From the NCBI RefSeq assembly GCF_018982965.1, contig NZ_JACBYP010000051.1, positions 1 through 53,657 of the forward strand: 53,657 nucleotides of DNA, written 5' to 3'. This DNA comes from Streptomyces mayonensis. GTDB lineage: Bacteria > Actinomycetota > Actinomycetes > Streptomycetales > Streptomycetaceae. Shown here one piece after another: positions 41,294-49,873 of this stretch. The notes under the pieces were generated by a model that did no database searches, was not told the origin of the DNA, and saw only the letters and a program-made list of their open reading frames with translations. Position numbers and translations under genes: made by a program. Each line of letters opens with the position of its first letter. Position 1 is the first letter of the stretch.

Positions 41294-42145
41294 ATGAGCG
41301 ACACCGCATACCCGCCGGTCACCGGCGCCGAAGGTCCCGGCCGGGTCGTCGGCCGGCGGCCCGCCGCCGTCCACCCCGAGCTGGCGGGCACCACCGCCGT
41401 CGTCACCGGCGCCGCCCGCGGCATGGGCGCCGTCTTCAGCGAGGGCCTGGCCCTGCGCGGGGTCAACGTCGTCGCCGCCGACATCGACCTCGTCGCGATG
41501 AAGGAGACCGCCGAGACCATCAACGCCGGGCGGGACGCCCTGCCCGCCGACGGCACCCGGGGCCGGGTCGTACCGGCCGCGGTGGACGTGGTGGACCCGG
41601 CCGGGCACGAAGAGCTGGCGCGGCTGGCGCACGCCGAGTTCGGCCGCCTGGACCACTGGGTCAACAACGCCGGCATCTTCCCGCACTCCTTCGTGCGGGA
41701 CATCTCGCCGGAGCAGATCGACGCCGTGCTGAAGGTGAACGTGCAGGGCGTGCTGTTCGGTTCGCAGGCCGCCGCCCGGCACATGCGGCCCGGCGGCTCC
41801 ATCGTGAACATGTCGTCGGTCTCGGCCGTCCGGGTGCGCAAGGGCCGCGGTGCGTACTGCGCCTCCAAGGCGTCGGTCGCCCACCTCACCGAGTCGCTCG
41901 CCGTGGAACTCGGCGACGAGGGCCTGCGCGTCAACTCCATCGCGCCCGGCTACATCGACACCGAGATGACCCGGTGGGTGCAGGAGGACCCGGCGGCCCT
42001 GCGGCACGCGCTGGACAGCGTGCCGCTGCACCGGCTGGGCTCGCCGCAGGAGGTGCTCGGCGTGCTGCTGTTCCTGCTCTCCGACAGCGCGCGCTACGTG
42101 ACCGGGCACAGCATCGCGGTGGACGGCGGCTCGCGTCATGTCTGA
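41294..42145 (+). CDS. SDR-family oxidoreductase (cluster gene 2)
   Basis: 283-residue classical short-chain dehydrogenase. Residues 1-30 are an N-terminal extension. Cofactor motif TGAARGMG, acidic residue Asp at the end of beta-2 (VVAADIDLV), so NAD(H) is likely. NNAG, catalytic Ser in MSSVSA and YCASK are all in place. ATG 41294 follows AAGGAACGGA. Its end overlaps the next SDR gene by 8 bases, so the two are translationally coupled. Confidence 0.9.
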   Translation: MSDTAYPPVTGAEGPGRVVGRRPAAVHPELAGTTAVVTGAARGMGAVFSEGLALRGVNVVAADIDLVAMKETAETINAGRDALPADGTRGRVVPAAVDVVDPAGHEELARLAHAEFGRLDHWVNNAGIFPHSFVRDISPEQIDAVLKVNVQGVLFGSQAAARHMRPGGSIVNMSSVSAVRVRKGRGAYCASKASVAHLTESLAVELGDEGLRVNSIAPGYIDTEMTRWVQEDPAALRHALDSVPLHRLGSPQEVLGVLLFLLSDSARYVTGHSIAVDGGSRHV

Positions 42146-43013
42146 CGCCCACGGACAGGAGATCGTGCCCGGCGACCGCCGGGAGGAGGCCGTCTCCGGC
42201 ACCGACCGGGAGCACCCCGGGTCCGGCGCCCACCGGGAGACGGTGCGCTACCCGTCCGTCGTCGTGGTCACCGGGGCCGCCGCCGGCATGGGCGCCGAGC
42301 ACGCCCGTGCCCTTGCCCGGCGCGGTGTCCACGTCCACCTCGCCGACGTGGCCGACACCGCGCCCGTGGTGCGGGACATCACCGGGGCGGGCGGCCGGGC
42401 CACCGGGCACCTCCTCGACGTCACCGACCCGGGCGGCTGGCGCACGCTCGTGGAAGCCGTCCGGGAGTCGGACGGCCGCCTCGACGGACTGGTCAACAAC
42501 GCCGGCGTCTCACGGCGGCTGCGGTTCATGGACACCACCGAGGAGGTCTGGGACCGGGTCCTGCGGATCAATCTCCACGGTCCCTTCCACGGCATCCGCG
42601 CCTGCGCGCCGCTGATGCGCGACAGCGGTGGCGGATCGGTCGTCAACATCTCGTCGGTCTCCGGGCAGATCGGCTACTTCTCCCCGTCGTACTCGGCGAG
42701 CAAGTGGGGCCTGACCGGCCTGTCGAAGTCCGCCGCGGGGGAGCTGGCCGCCTGGGGCATCCGGGTCAACTCGCTCCATCCGGGGCTGGTCGGCACGGGA
42801 CTGCTGGCCGGTTCGGACGGCTTCGTGGAGTCGGCCCGGCGCAGCATCCCGGCCGGACGTCTCGGTGAGGTCGGCGAGGTGACGGACGCGGTGCTCTTCC
42901 TGCTGTCCGACCGCAGCTCGTACATGACCGGCACCGAGGTCACCCTCGACGGCGGACTGGTCTCCAACGGGCTGTACCACCGCATCCTCGACGACGCCGA
43001 AGGAGCACTGTGA
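42138..43013 (+). CDS. SDR-family oxidoreductase (cluster gene 3)
   Basis: 291-residue classical SDR. Residues 1-38 are a hydrophilic extension. Cofactor motif TGAAAGMG, NNAG, Ser in ISSVSG and YSASK are intact. It overlaps both neighbours: 8 bases with the preceding SDR and one base (TGATG) with the FAD enzyme. Two different SDRs in one operon suggest two successive alcohol/ketone steps or a heteromer. Confidence 0.9.
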   Translation: MSDAHGQEIVPGDRREEAVSGTDREHPGSGAHRETVRYPSVVVVTGAAAGMGAEHARALARRGVHVHLADVADTAPVVRDITGAGGRATGHLLDVTDPGGWRTLVEAVRESDGRLDGLVNNAGVSRRLRFMDTTEEVWDRVLRINLHGPFHGIRACAPLMRDSGGGSVVNISSVSGQIGYFSPSYSASKWGLTGLSKSAAGELAAWGIRVNSLHPGLVGTGLLAGSDGFVESARRSIPAGRLGEVGEVTDAVLFLLSDRSSYMTGTEVTLDGGLVSNGLYHRILDDAEGAL

Positions 43014-44428
43014 TGACCGACCTCGACGCACTGGACGTGATCGTGGTGGGCGGCGGCGGGGCCGGTCTGGCCGCCGCGGTCAGCGCCGCCGAACAGGGCG
43101 CCCAGGTGCTGCTCTTCGAGTCCGAACGCGAACTGGGCGGCTCCACGCAGCTCTCCGCGGGCCTGTTCACCGCGGCCGGCACCAGCGTCCAGCGCGGCCT
43201 GGGCATCGAGGACACCGCCGGCCGGCACTTCCAGCACTACATGGACCTCAACCAGTGGCTGCTCAAGCCCGGTCTGGTCAGGGCCTTCTGCGCGGCGGCC
43301 GGTCCCACCCTGGAGTGGATGCTGGGCCTCGGCCTGGACGTCCCGGCGGCCGTGTCGCCCGACGCGCACACACCGGGCCTGTGCCGGGCCGGGGTGGAGG
43401 ACGTCTGGCGCGGCCACGTACCGCGCGACCAGGGGTACGGACTCGTGCAGGTCCTCGACCGGGCCCGGCGCGGACGCGGCGTCGAGGCGGTGCTCAACAC
43501 CCGCGTCGAGCGGCTGCTGTTCGAGGAGGGACGGGTCGCGGGCGTGGTCGCCGACGGCATCGAGGTCCGGGCAGGGGCGGTCGTCGTCGCCAGTGGCGGC
43601 TTCGCGCAGGACCCCGGGCTGCTCGACCGATACTACCCCGAGGCGCGGCAGGCGGGCGACTCGCTGTTCGTGGTGGCGGCTCCCGGCAGCCGCGGCGACC
43701 ACTTCGCCTTCGCCGAGCAGACCGGCGCCGCACTCACCGGGCACGGCTGGGGCCTGATGCTGCCGACCGCGTACTTCCAGCGCCACCACCACTGGCAGGC
43801 CGGGTTCCCGCCGAAGTCCCGGGTGTACGTCAACGGGACCGGCCGGCGCTTCATGGACGAGGACGCCTCCTACGCGGTCTCCACCGGCATCATCCTGGCC
43901 CAGGACGGGCCGGTGTGGGCGGTGTTCGACGAGAAGGCCCGGCTGGGTCTGCCGGCCGGGTACGCCGACTGGACGCCCGAACGCGTCGCCGAGGAGGTGC
44001 GCGCCGGACGGACACTGAGCGCCGGCACCCTCTCCGGACTGGCCGCCGCCATGGACGTACCGCCCGAGGCGCTGACGGCCACCGTCGCCCGCTGGAACGC
44101 GCAGCTCGCCGGGGAGGGCACGGACCCCGACTTCCTGCGCGAGGACTCGCTCGCCGCGAAGGGGTCGCCGCAGCCGCCCGCACCGCTCGACGCCGGGCCG
44201 TACTACGCGGCACGGGTGCTGCCGGCGGAGCTGGTGTGCACGCACACCGGGCTGGAGATCGACCACGACGCGGCCGTACTGGACCGCACCGGAACCCCCG
44301 TACCCGGGCTGTTCGCCGCCGGTGAGGCCGGCGGCGGTGTGCTCGGCATGCGCTACGTCGGCGGCGGCAACGCCGTCGCCAACGCCCTCACCATGGGGCG
44401 CGTCGCCGGCCGCAACGCGGCCCGCTGA
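43013..44428 (+). CDS. FAD-binding_2 family dehydrogenase/reductase
   Basis: 471-residue flavoprotein of the fumarate reductase/3-ketosteroid-1-dehydrogenase superfamily. FAD motif VVGGGGAGLAAAVSAAEQGA is at residues 10-30. The substrate-domain segment YVNGTGRRFMDEDASYA carries the GxRFxxE-like pattern. The C-terminal FAD cap is GLFAAGEAGGGVLG followed by GGGNAVANALTMGRVAGRN, closer to soluble fumarate/urocanate reductases than to steroid dehydrogenases. It would introduce or reduce a C=C bond next to a carbonyl. ATG 43013 has AGGAG at 7 bases and overlaps the SDR stop. Confidence 0.85.
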   Translation: MTDLDALDVIVVGGGGAGLAAAVSAAEQGAQVLLFESERELGGSTQLSAGLFTAAGTSVQRGLGIEDTAGRHFQHYMDLNQWLLKPGLVRAFCAAAGPTLEWMLGLGLDVPAAVSPDAHTPGLCRAGVEDVWRGHVPRDQGYGLVQVLDRARRGRGVEAVLNTRVERLLFEEGRVAGVVADGIEVRAGAVVVASGGFAQDPGLLDRYYPEARQAGDSLFVVAAPGSRGDHFAFAEQTGAALTGHGWGLMLPTAYFQRHHHWQAGFPPKSRVYVNGTGRRFMDEDASYAVSTGIILAQDGPVWAVFDEKARLGLPAGYADWTPERVAEEVRAGRTLSAGTLSGLAAAMDVPPEALTATVARWNAQLAGEGTDPDFLREDSLAAKGSPQPPAPLDAGPYYAARVLPAELVCTHTGLEIDHDAAVLDRTGTPVPGLFAAGEAGGGVLGMRYVGGGNAVANALTMGRVAGRNAAR

Positions 44429-44471
44429 CCCTCTCACCTCCCTTCTCCCCCTCTTCCCCTCAGGAGCCGTC

Positions 44472-45821
44472 ATGGGAGCGCACCTCGACGCCGAGGACAC
44501 CGCAGCCCTGGGCAGCAGAGTCACCCGGAAGGTCACGTACCGGATCTTCCCCATCGTGGGCCTGTTGTACGTGTTCAACTACATGGACCGGTCCAACATC
44601 AGTTACGCCCAGCTCGGGATGGAGCAGGAACTGGGCATCACGACGGCCACGTTCGGCGCCGTCGCGGCCATCTTCTTCCTGGCCTACGTGGTGCTGGAGA
44701 TCCCCAGCAACATGATGCTGAAGAAGGTCGGGGCCCGGCTGTGGCTGGCCCGGATCGCCATCAGCTGGGGTCTGGTGACCGTGGTCACCGGGTTCGTGGA
44801 GAGCGTCACCCACCTGTACGTCGCGCGGATCGCGCTGGGCATCGCGGAGGCCGGGCTCTTCCCGGGTCTGCTGCTGTATCTGACGTTCTGGTACCGGGGC
44901 CGGGAGCGCGGCCGGGCCATCGCGATGATGGCGCTCGCGCAGCCCGTCGCGATGGTCCTCGGCTCCCTCACCGGCGGCTGGATCCTCGACCACGTGCACT
45001 GGGCCGACCTGAGCGGCTGGCGCTGGGTGTTCATCCTCCAGGGCGCGCCCGCGATCCTGATCGGCCTGGTCACCCTGGTGTGGCTGCCCGACCGGCCGTC
45101 GGACGCCCGGTTCCTGACGCCGGCCGAGAGCCGCTGGCTGGAGTCGGAGATCGACAAGGAGTACACGGACGGGCCCGGTCACAAGGAGACCGTCCGCGAC
45201 CAGCTGGCTGCGCTGAAGAACCGCAAGGTGCTCTACCTGGCCTTCGCCAACTTCTTCGCGGCGTGCGGCCTGTACGGCTTCACCTTCTTCGTGCCGAAGA
45301 TCGTCCAGCAGCTCGACCCGTCGTACTCGGCCACCAACATCGGTGTGCTCGGCACCATCCCGTACCTGGTGGGTGCGGCCGGCATGCTGCTGGTGGCGCG
45401 GAACTCCGACCGCACGGGGGAACGCCGCCTCCATGTCATCGGCCTGATGCTGCTCGGTGCGGTCGGCCTGTTCGGCACCATCGTCTTCCGGCACGACCCG
45501 GTGCCGGCGATGATCTGCCTGTCGCTGGTGGCGATCGGCGTGCTCGGCTACATGGCGCCGTACTGGGCGCTGGCCGCACGGGTGCTGCCGCGCGAGCAGA
45601 CCGCGGTGGGCCTGGCCGGCATCAACTCCATCGCCGCGCTGGGCGGTTTCTTCAGCCCGTACATCATCGGCCAGAACGCCACCGCCGACGACGTCACCGT
45701 CGGCCTGTACTTCCCCATCGTCTGCCTCGTGGTGTGCGCCGGGATGCTCGCCCTCCTGAAGGTGCCGCGTGACCGGCAGCCCGCCGAGGCTCCCGCCACG
45801 GCCACCACAGCGGGCGTCTGA
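44472..45821 (+). CDS. MFS transporter, anion:cation symporter (HpaX-like)
   Basis: 449-residue MFS protein with 12 helices. The signature NYMDRSNISYAQ after helix 1 marks the ACS family, which includes transporters for 4-hydroxyphenylacetate, phthalate, tartrate and glucarate. Helix 2 EIPSNMMLKKVGARLWLAR and the central loop are typical. ATG 44472 follows AGGAG. In this cluster it probably imports an aromatic or alicyclic acid feeding homogentisate. Confidence 0.88.
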   Translation: MGAHLDAEDTAALGSRVTRKVTYRIFPIVGLLYVFNYMDRSNISYAQLGMEQELGITTATFGAVAAIFFLAYVVLEIPSNMMLKKVGARLWLARIAISWGLVTVVTGFVESVTHLYVARIALGIAEAGLFPGLLLYLTFWYRGRERGRAIAMMALAQPVAMVLGSLTGGWILDHVHWADLSGWRWVFILQGAPAILIGLVTLVWLPDRPSDARFLTPAESRWLESEIDKEYTDGPGHKETVRDQLAALKNRKVLYLAFANFFAACGLYGFTFFVPKIVQQLDPSYSATNIGVLGTIPYLVGAAGMLLVARNSDRTGERRLHVIGLMLLGAVGLFGTIVFRHDPVPAMICLSLVAIGVLGYMAPYWALAARVLPREQTAVGLAGINSIAALGGFFSPYIIGQNATADDVTVGLYFPIVCLVVCAGMLALLKVPRDRQPAEAPATATTAGV

Positions 45822-45855
45822 CCAGCTCACCCGCCGACGCAAGGAACCACACCTC

Positions 45856-47058
45856 ATGCCTTACTACCGCAGTGTCGGGGACGTGCCGCCCAAGCGGCAC
45901 ACCCAGCACCGGGACGCCGACGGCCGTCTGCGTTTCGAGGAACTCATGGGCGAGGAGGGCTTCTCCTCCGACTCCTCGCTGCTCTACCACCGCGAGATCC
46001 CCTCGGCGATCACCGACTCCCGGACCTGGAACCTCACCGGCCAGGACACGGCCGCCAACCACCCGCTCAAACCGCGCCACCTGAAGCTCCACGCCCTCTT
46101 CCCCGGTGACGCCTGGCGCGACACCGATGCCGTGACGGGCCGGCGGCTGCTGCTCGGCAACGGCGACGTGCGCATCTCCTACGTCGTCGCCGGTGCCGCC
46201 TCGCCGCTCTACCGCAACGGCCTCGGCGACGAGTGCGTGTACGTCGAGGCCGGCACGGCCACCGTGGAGACCGTGTTCGGCACGCTGCCCGCGCGTGCCG
46301 GGGACTACGTGCTGCTGCCCCGGGCCACCACCCACCGCTGGCTGCCCGAGGGCGACGAGCCGCTGCGCCTGTACTGCGTGGAGGCCAACTCGCACATCTC
46401 CCCCGCCCGCCGCTACCTCTCGCGCCACGGACAGCTCCTGGAGCACGCCCCGTTCTGCGAGCGGGACCTGCACGGACCCGGCGGGCCGCTGCTGGCCGAC
46501 GGCACCGACGTCGACGTGTACGTCAAGCACCGCGGGCCGCGCGGCGAGGTGCTCGGCACGGTGTTCACCCAGGCCACCCACCCGTTCGACGTGGTCGGCT
46601 GGGACGGCTGCCTGTACCCGTACACCTTCAGCGTCCACGACTTCGAGCCGATCACGGGCCGGGTGCACCAGCCGCCGCCCGCCCACCAGGTCTTCGAGGG
46701 CGACAACTTCGTCGTCTGCAACTTCGTGCCCCGCAAGGTGGACTACCACCCGCTGGCGATCCCGGTCCCGTACTACCACTCCAACGTGGACAGCGACGAG
46801 GTGATGTTCTACTGCGGCGGCGACTACGAGGCCCGCAAGGGCTCCGGCATCGGGCAGGGTTCGGTGTCGCTGCACCCCGGCGGCCACGCGCACGGGCCGC
46901 AGCCCGGCGCCTACGAGCGGTCGGTCGGCGCCGAGTTCTTCGACGAACTGGCCGTCATGGTCGACACGTTCAGGCCGCTGGAGCTGGGCGAGGGCGCGCT
47001 GGCCGCGGAGGACGCCGGCTACGCCTGGACCTGGGCGGGGCGGGGGCCGGCCGCGTGA
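45856..47058 (+). CDS. hmgA: homogentisate 1,2-dioxygenase
   Basis: 400-residue ring-cleaving non-haem Fe(II) enzyme turning homogentisate into maleylacetoacetate. The iron ligands fall in YYHSNVDSDEVMFY (His308 with Glu315) and the His-rich HPGGHAHGP (His340-346). The C-terminal cupin text around VDYHPLAIPVPYYHSN is typical of the actinobacterial and Bacillus-type enzyme, slightly shorter than the human one (445 residues). ATG 45856 follows AAGGAA. Confidence 0.95.
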   Translation: MPYYRSVGDVPPKRHTQHRDADGRLRFEELMGEEGFSSDSSLLYHREIPSAITDSRTWNLTGQDTAANHPLKPRHLKLHALFPGDAWRDTDAVTGRRLLLGNGDVRISYVVAGAASPLYRNGLGDECVYVEAGTATVETVFGTLPARAGDYVLLPRATTHRWLPEGDEPLRLYCVEANSHISPARRYLSRHGQLLEHAPFCERDLHGPGGPLLADGTDVDVYVKHRGPRGEVLGTVFTQATHPFDVVGWDGCLYPYTFSVHDFEPITGRVHQPPPAHQVFEGDNFVVCNFVPRKVDYHPLAIPVPYYHSNVDSDEVMFYCGGDYEARKGSGIGQGSVSLHPGGHAHGPQPGAYERSVGAEFFDELAVMVDTFRPLELGEGALAAEDAGYAWTWAGRGPAA

Positions 47059-47906
47059 GCGCGCTGCTCGCCGGGCTCGTCGACGACGCCGGGCTGTTCC
47101 CGCCGACCGCGCTGCCGCCCGCCGGAGCGGTGGCGCGGCACCGCCGCGACCGGGCCGCCGCCCACCCGATGCACACCCTGCGGTTCCTGGTTCCGGTGGG
47201 CCGGCTGGAGGAGATCCGGGCCGAACTGGGCCCGGACGACCGGCTGCTGCTCGGTCTGATCGCGGACGCGGCGGGGCCGGGCGATCCCGGTGACCGGCTG
47301 CGGGCCGCGCTGGAGACGGTGGCCGACGACGACCGGCTGGAAACGGCACTGGTCGAGGTGCCGCTCGCGGTGTTCGGCGGTGATCCGGCGACGGCTGTGC
47401 CCGCCGCGCTCGCCGCCACCGCCGGGGCCGGGGTGCCGGTGTTCCTGGAACCGGCCGCACCGTCCGGCATCGGGGCCCTGCTCACCGCGGTGGCGGGCGC
47501 CCCCGGCATCGGGGCGAAGCTGCGCTGCGGCGGCGTACGGGCCGAGTTGTTCCCCACCCCCGCCGAGGTCCTGCACTTCGTCGTCTCCTGCGCCCGGGCC
47601 GGCGTCCCCTTCAAGGCGACCGCCGGGCTCCACCACGCCGTACGGCACCGGGACACCGAGACCGGATTCACCCACCACGGCTACCTCAACCTGCTGCTGG
47701 CCGCCGCCCGCGCCGCCGCCGGACCCGGCGCCCCGGCGCCCGTGCTGGACGCGCTGCGGACGGAGTCGGCCGACACGCTCACCCGCGAGCTGACCGCCCT
47801 GTCCGGACCCGACGCGGCCGCGGCCCGCGCCCTGTTCGTCTCCTACGGCTCCTGCTCCACCGCGACACCGGTGTCCGAGGCCCGCACTCTGCTCGGCACC
47901 GCCTGA
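47055..47906 (+). CDS. unrecognised protein between hmgA and fahA; candidate isomerase
   Basis: 283-residue cytosolic protein that I do not recognise. It has alternating strand/helix text (RFLVPVGRLEEIRAEL, VPVFLEP, IGAKLRCGG, VSCARAGVPFKATAGLHH), suggesting a TIM barrel or similar. Its C-terminal third is richest in candidate functional residues: Lys and Cys in AKLRCGG, Lys and two His in FKATAGLHH, and His-His in FTHHGYL. It overlaps the hmgA stop (GTGA) and ends 15 bases before fahA, so it is made in step with both. Since no maleylacetoacetate isomerase is seen, it may supply that step; this is inference from position. Confidence 0.7.
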   Translation: MSALLAGLVDDAGLFPPTALPPAGAVARHRRDRAAAHPMHTLRFLVPVGRLEEIRAELGPDDRLLLGLIADAAGPGDPGDRLRAALETVADDDRLETALVEVPLAVFGGDPATAVPAALAATAGAGVPVFLEPAAPSGIGALLTAVAGAPGIGAKLRCGGVRAELFPTPAEVLHFVVSCARAGVPFKATAGLHHAVRHRDTETGFTHHGYLNLLLAAARAAAGPGAPAPVLDALRTESADTLTRELTALSGPDAAAARALFVSYGSCSTATPVSEARTLLGTA

Positions 47907-47921
47907 AAGGACAGTTCCACG

Positions 47922-49127
47922 ATGACCTCCGCAAGCTGGGTCCCGGTGCCCGAGGGCTCCCCGTTCACCGAACACACCCTTCCCTACGGCGTCTTCGCCC
48001 CCGAGGACGGTGCCCCGAGGGTCGGTGTCGCCATCGGCGACCACGTCCTCGACCTGGCCCGCGCCCTCGGCGACGACACCTTCGCCCGGCCCTCGCTCAA
48101 CGCTTTCCTCGCCCAGGGCCGGGCCCGCTGGCAGGAGGTACGGGCCCGCGTCACCGGGCTGCTCACCGACTCCGCGCACCGCGGGGCGGTGGAGCCCGCG
48201 CTGCACCGCGCCGACCGGGTCCGGCTGCTCATGCCCTTCGAACCGGCCGACTACGTCGACTTCTACGCCTCCGAGCACCACGCGGCGAACATCGGCCGGA
48301 TGCTGCGTCCCGGCCAGGAGCCGCTGACCCCGCAGTGGAAGCACCTCCCGATCGGCTACCACGGCCGCTCCGGCACGCTGGTCGTCTCCGGCACGGACGT
48401 CGTCCGCCCGTGGGGCCAGACCCGTCCGGCCGACGGCGGCGCACCGCCGTTCGGCCCGTCCGCGCGGCTGGACATCGAGGCGGAGGTCGGCTTCGTCGTC
48501 GGCACCCCGTCCGCGCGGGGCACCCGGGTCGGTGTCGGGGACTTCGCCGACCACGTCTTCGGCGTGTGCCTGGTCAACGACTGGAGCGCACGGGACCTCC
48601 AGGCCTGGGAGTACGTGCCGCTCGGGCCGTTCCTCGCCAAGTCGTTCGCGACGTCCGTGTCGCCGTGGATCGTGCCGCTGGACGCGCTGGAGGCGGCCCG
48701 CACGGCGCCGCCCGAGCGGACCGAGGAGCTGCGGCCCTACCTCCGGGACGGCGAGGACTGGGGTCTGGACCTGGCCCTGGAGGTGCGGCTCAACGGGGAG
48801 GTGGTCTCCCGGCCGTCGTTCACGTCGATGTACTGGACACCGGCCCAGATGCTGGCGCACCTCACCGTCAACGGCGCCTCGCTGCGCACCGGCGACTTCT
48901 ACGCCTCCGGCACGGTCAGCGGCCCGCAGGCGCACGAACGCGGCTGCCTGATGGAGCTGACCTGGAACGGGCAGGAGCCGCTGACGCTGTCGGACGGCTC
49001 CACCCGCACCTTCCTGGAGGACGGCGACGAGGTCACCATCACGGCGACCGCACCGGGGCCCGACGGCTCGCGCATCGGCTTCGGAGAGGTCCGCGGCCGG
49101 ATCGTCGCGGGAGGCGACGGCTCATGA
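47922..49127 (+). CDS. fahA: fumarylacetoacetase
   Basis: 401-residue fumarylacetoacetate hydrolase producing fumarate and acetoacetate. The catalytic and metal residues are conserved: DYVDFYASEHHA (metal Asp and catalytic His), PIGYHGR, DIEAEVGFV (two metal Glu), and NDWSARDLQAWEYVPLGPF followed by Lys in AKSF (Asp, Gln, Tyr and Lys). The length fits the family. ATG 47922 follows AAAGGA. Confidence 0.96.
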   Translation: MTSASWVPVPEGSPFTEHTLPYGVFAPEDGAPRVGVAIGDHVLDLARALGDDTFARPSLNAFLAQGRARWQEVRARVTGLLTDSAHRGAVEPALHRADRVRLLMPFEPADYVDFYASEHHAANIGRMLRPGQEPLTPQWKHLPIGYHGRSGTLVVSGTDVVRPWGQTRPADGGAPPFGPSARLDIEAEVGFVVGTPSARGTRVGVGDFADHVFGVCLVNDWSARDLQAWEYVPLGPFLAKSFATSVSPWIVPLDALEAARTAPPERTEELRPYLRDGEDWGLDLALEVRLNGEVVSRPSFTSMYWTPAQMLAHLTVNGASLRTGDFYASGTVSGPQAHERGCLMELTWNGQEPLTLSDGSTRTFLEDGDEVTITATAPGPDGSRIGFGEVRGRIVAGGDGS

Positions 49128-49873
49128 ACAAGGTCGTCGCCAGTGCGCGCGAGGCCGTGGCCGACATCGGCGACGGCGCGTCGCTCGCGGTCGGCGGTTT
49201 CGGTCTGTGCGGCATCCCCACGGTGCTGCTCCATGCCCTGCACGAGAAGGGCGCCGGTGACCTGTCCGTGGTGTCCAACAACTGCGGCACCGACGGACAC
49301 GGGCTCGGCGTCCTCCTCTCCGCCGGCCGGATCAGCCGGGTCACGGCCTCCTACGTCGGCGAGAACAAGGAGTTCGCCCGCCAGTACCTGGGCGGGGAGC
49401 TGGAGGTGGAGCTGATCCCGCAGGGCACGCTGGCGGAACGGCTGCGCGCCGGGGGCTGCGGCATACCCGCGTTCTACACCCCGGCCGGTGTCGGGACCCA
49501 GGTCGCGGACGGCGGCCTGCCGTGGAAGTACACGGCGGACGGGGCCGTGGAGGTGGCGTCGCCGAGGAAGGAGCGGCGCGCGTTCCGGGGGCGTACGTAC
49601 GTGCTGGAGGAGTCGGTCACCACCGACTTCGCCCTGGTCCGTGCGGTGCGCGGCGACCGGTACGGCAACCTCGTCTTCCGGCGCTCGGCCCGCAACTTCA
49701 ACCCGCTGGCGGCCATGGCCGGCACGGTCGCGGTCGCCGAGGTCGAGGAGTTGGCCGACGGCGCCCTCCACCCCGACGAGGTGCATCTGCCGGGCGTCTT
49801 CGTGCAGCGGGTCGTGCCGCTCACCGCCGCGCAGGCCGCGGACAAGTCCATCGAGAAGGCGACGGTGCGCTGA
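49124..49873 (+). CDS. scoA: 3-oxoacid CoA-transferase subunit A
   Basis: 249-residue alpha subunit of a type I CoA-transferase. The CoA-binding motif GGFGLCGIP lies at residues 24-32, and NNCGTDGHGLG follows. With subunit B it should move CoA from succinyl-CoA to acetoacetate (ScoAB) or 3-oxoadipate (PcaIJ). The former fits here because fumarylacetoacetase releases acetoacetate. ATG 49124 overlaps the fahA stop (ATGA), with GGGAGG upstream. Confidence 0.92.
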   Translation: MNKVVASAREAVADIGDGASLAVGGFGLCGIPTVLLHALHEKGAGDLSVVSNNCGTDGHGLGVLLSAGRISRVTASYVGENKEFARQYLGGELEVELIPQGTLAERLRAGGCGIPAFYTPAGVGTQVADGGLPWKYTADGAVEVASPRKERRAFRGRTYVLEESVTTDFALVRAVRGDRYGNLVFRRSARNFNPLAAMAGTVAVAEVEELADGALHPDEVHLPGVFVQRVVPLTAAQAADKSIEKATVR

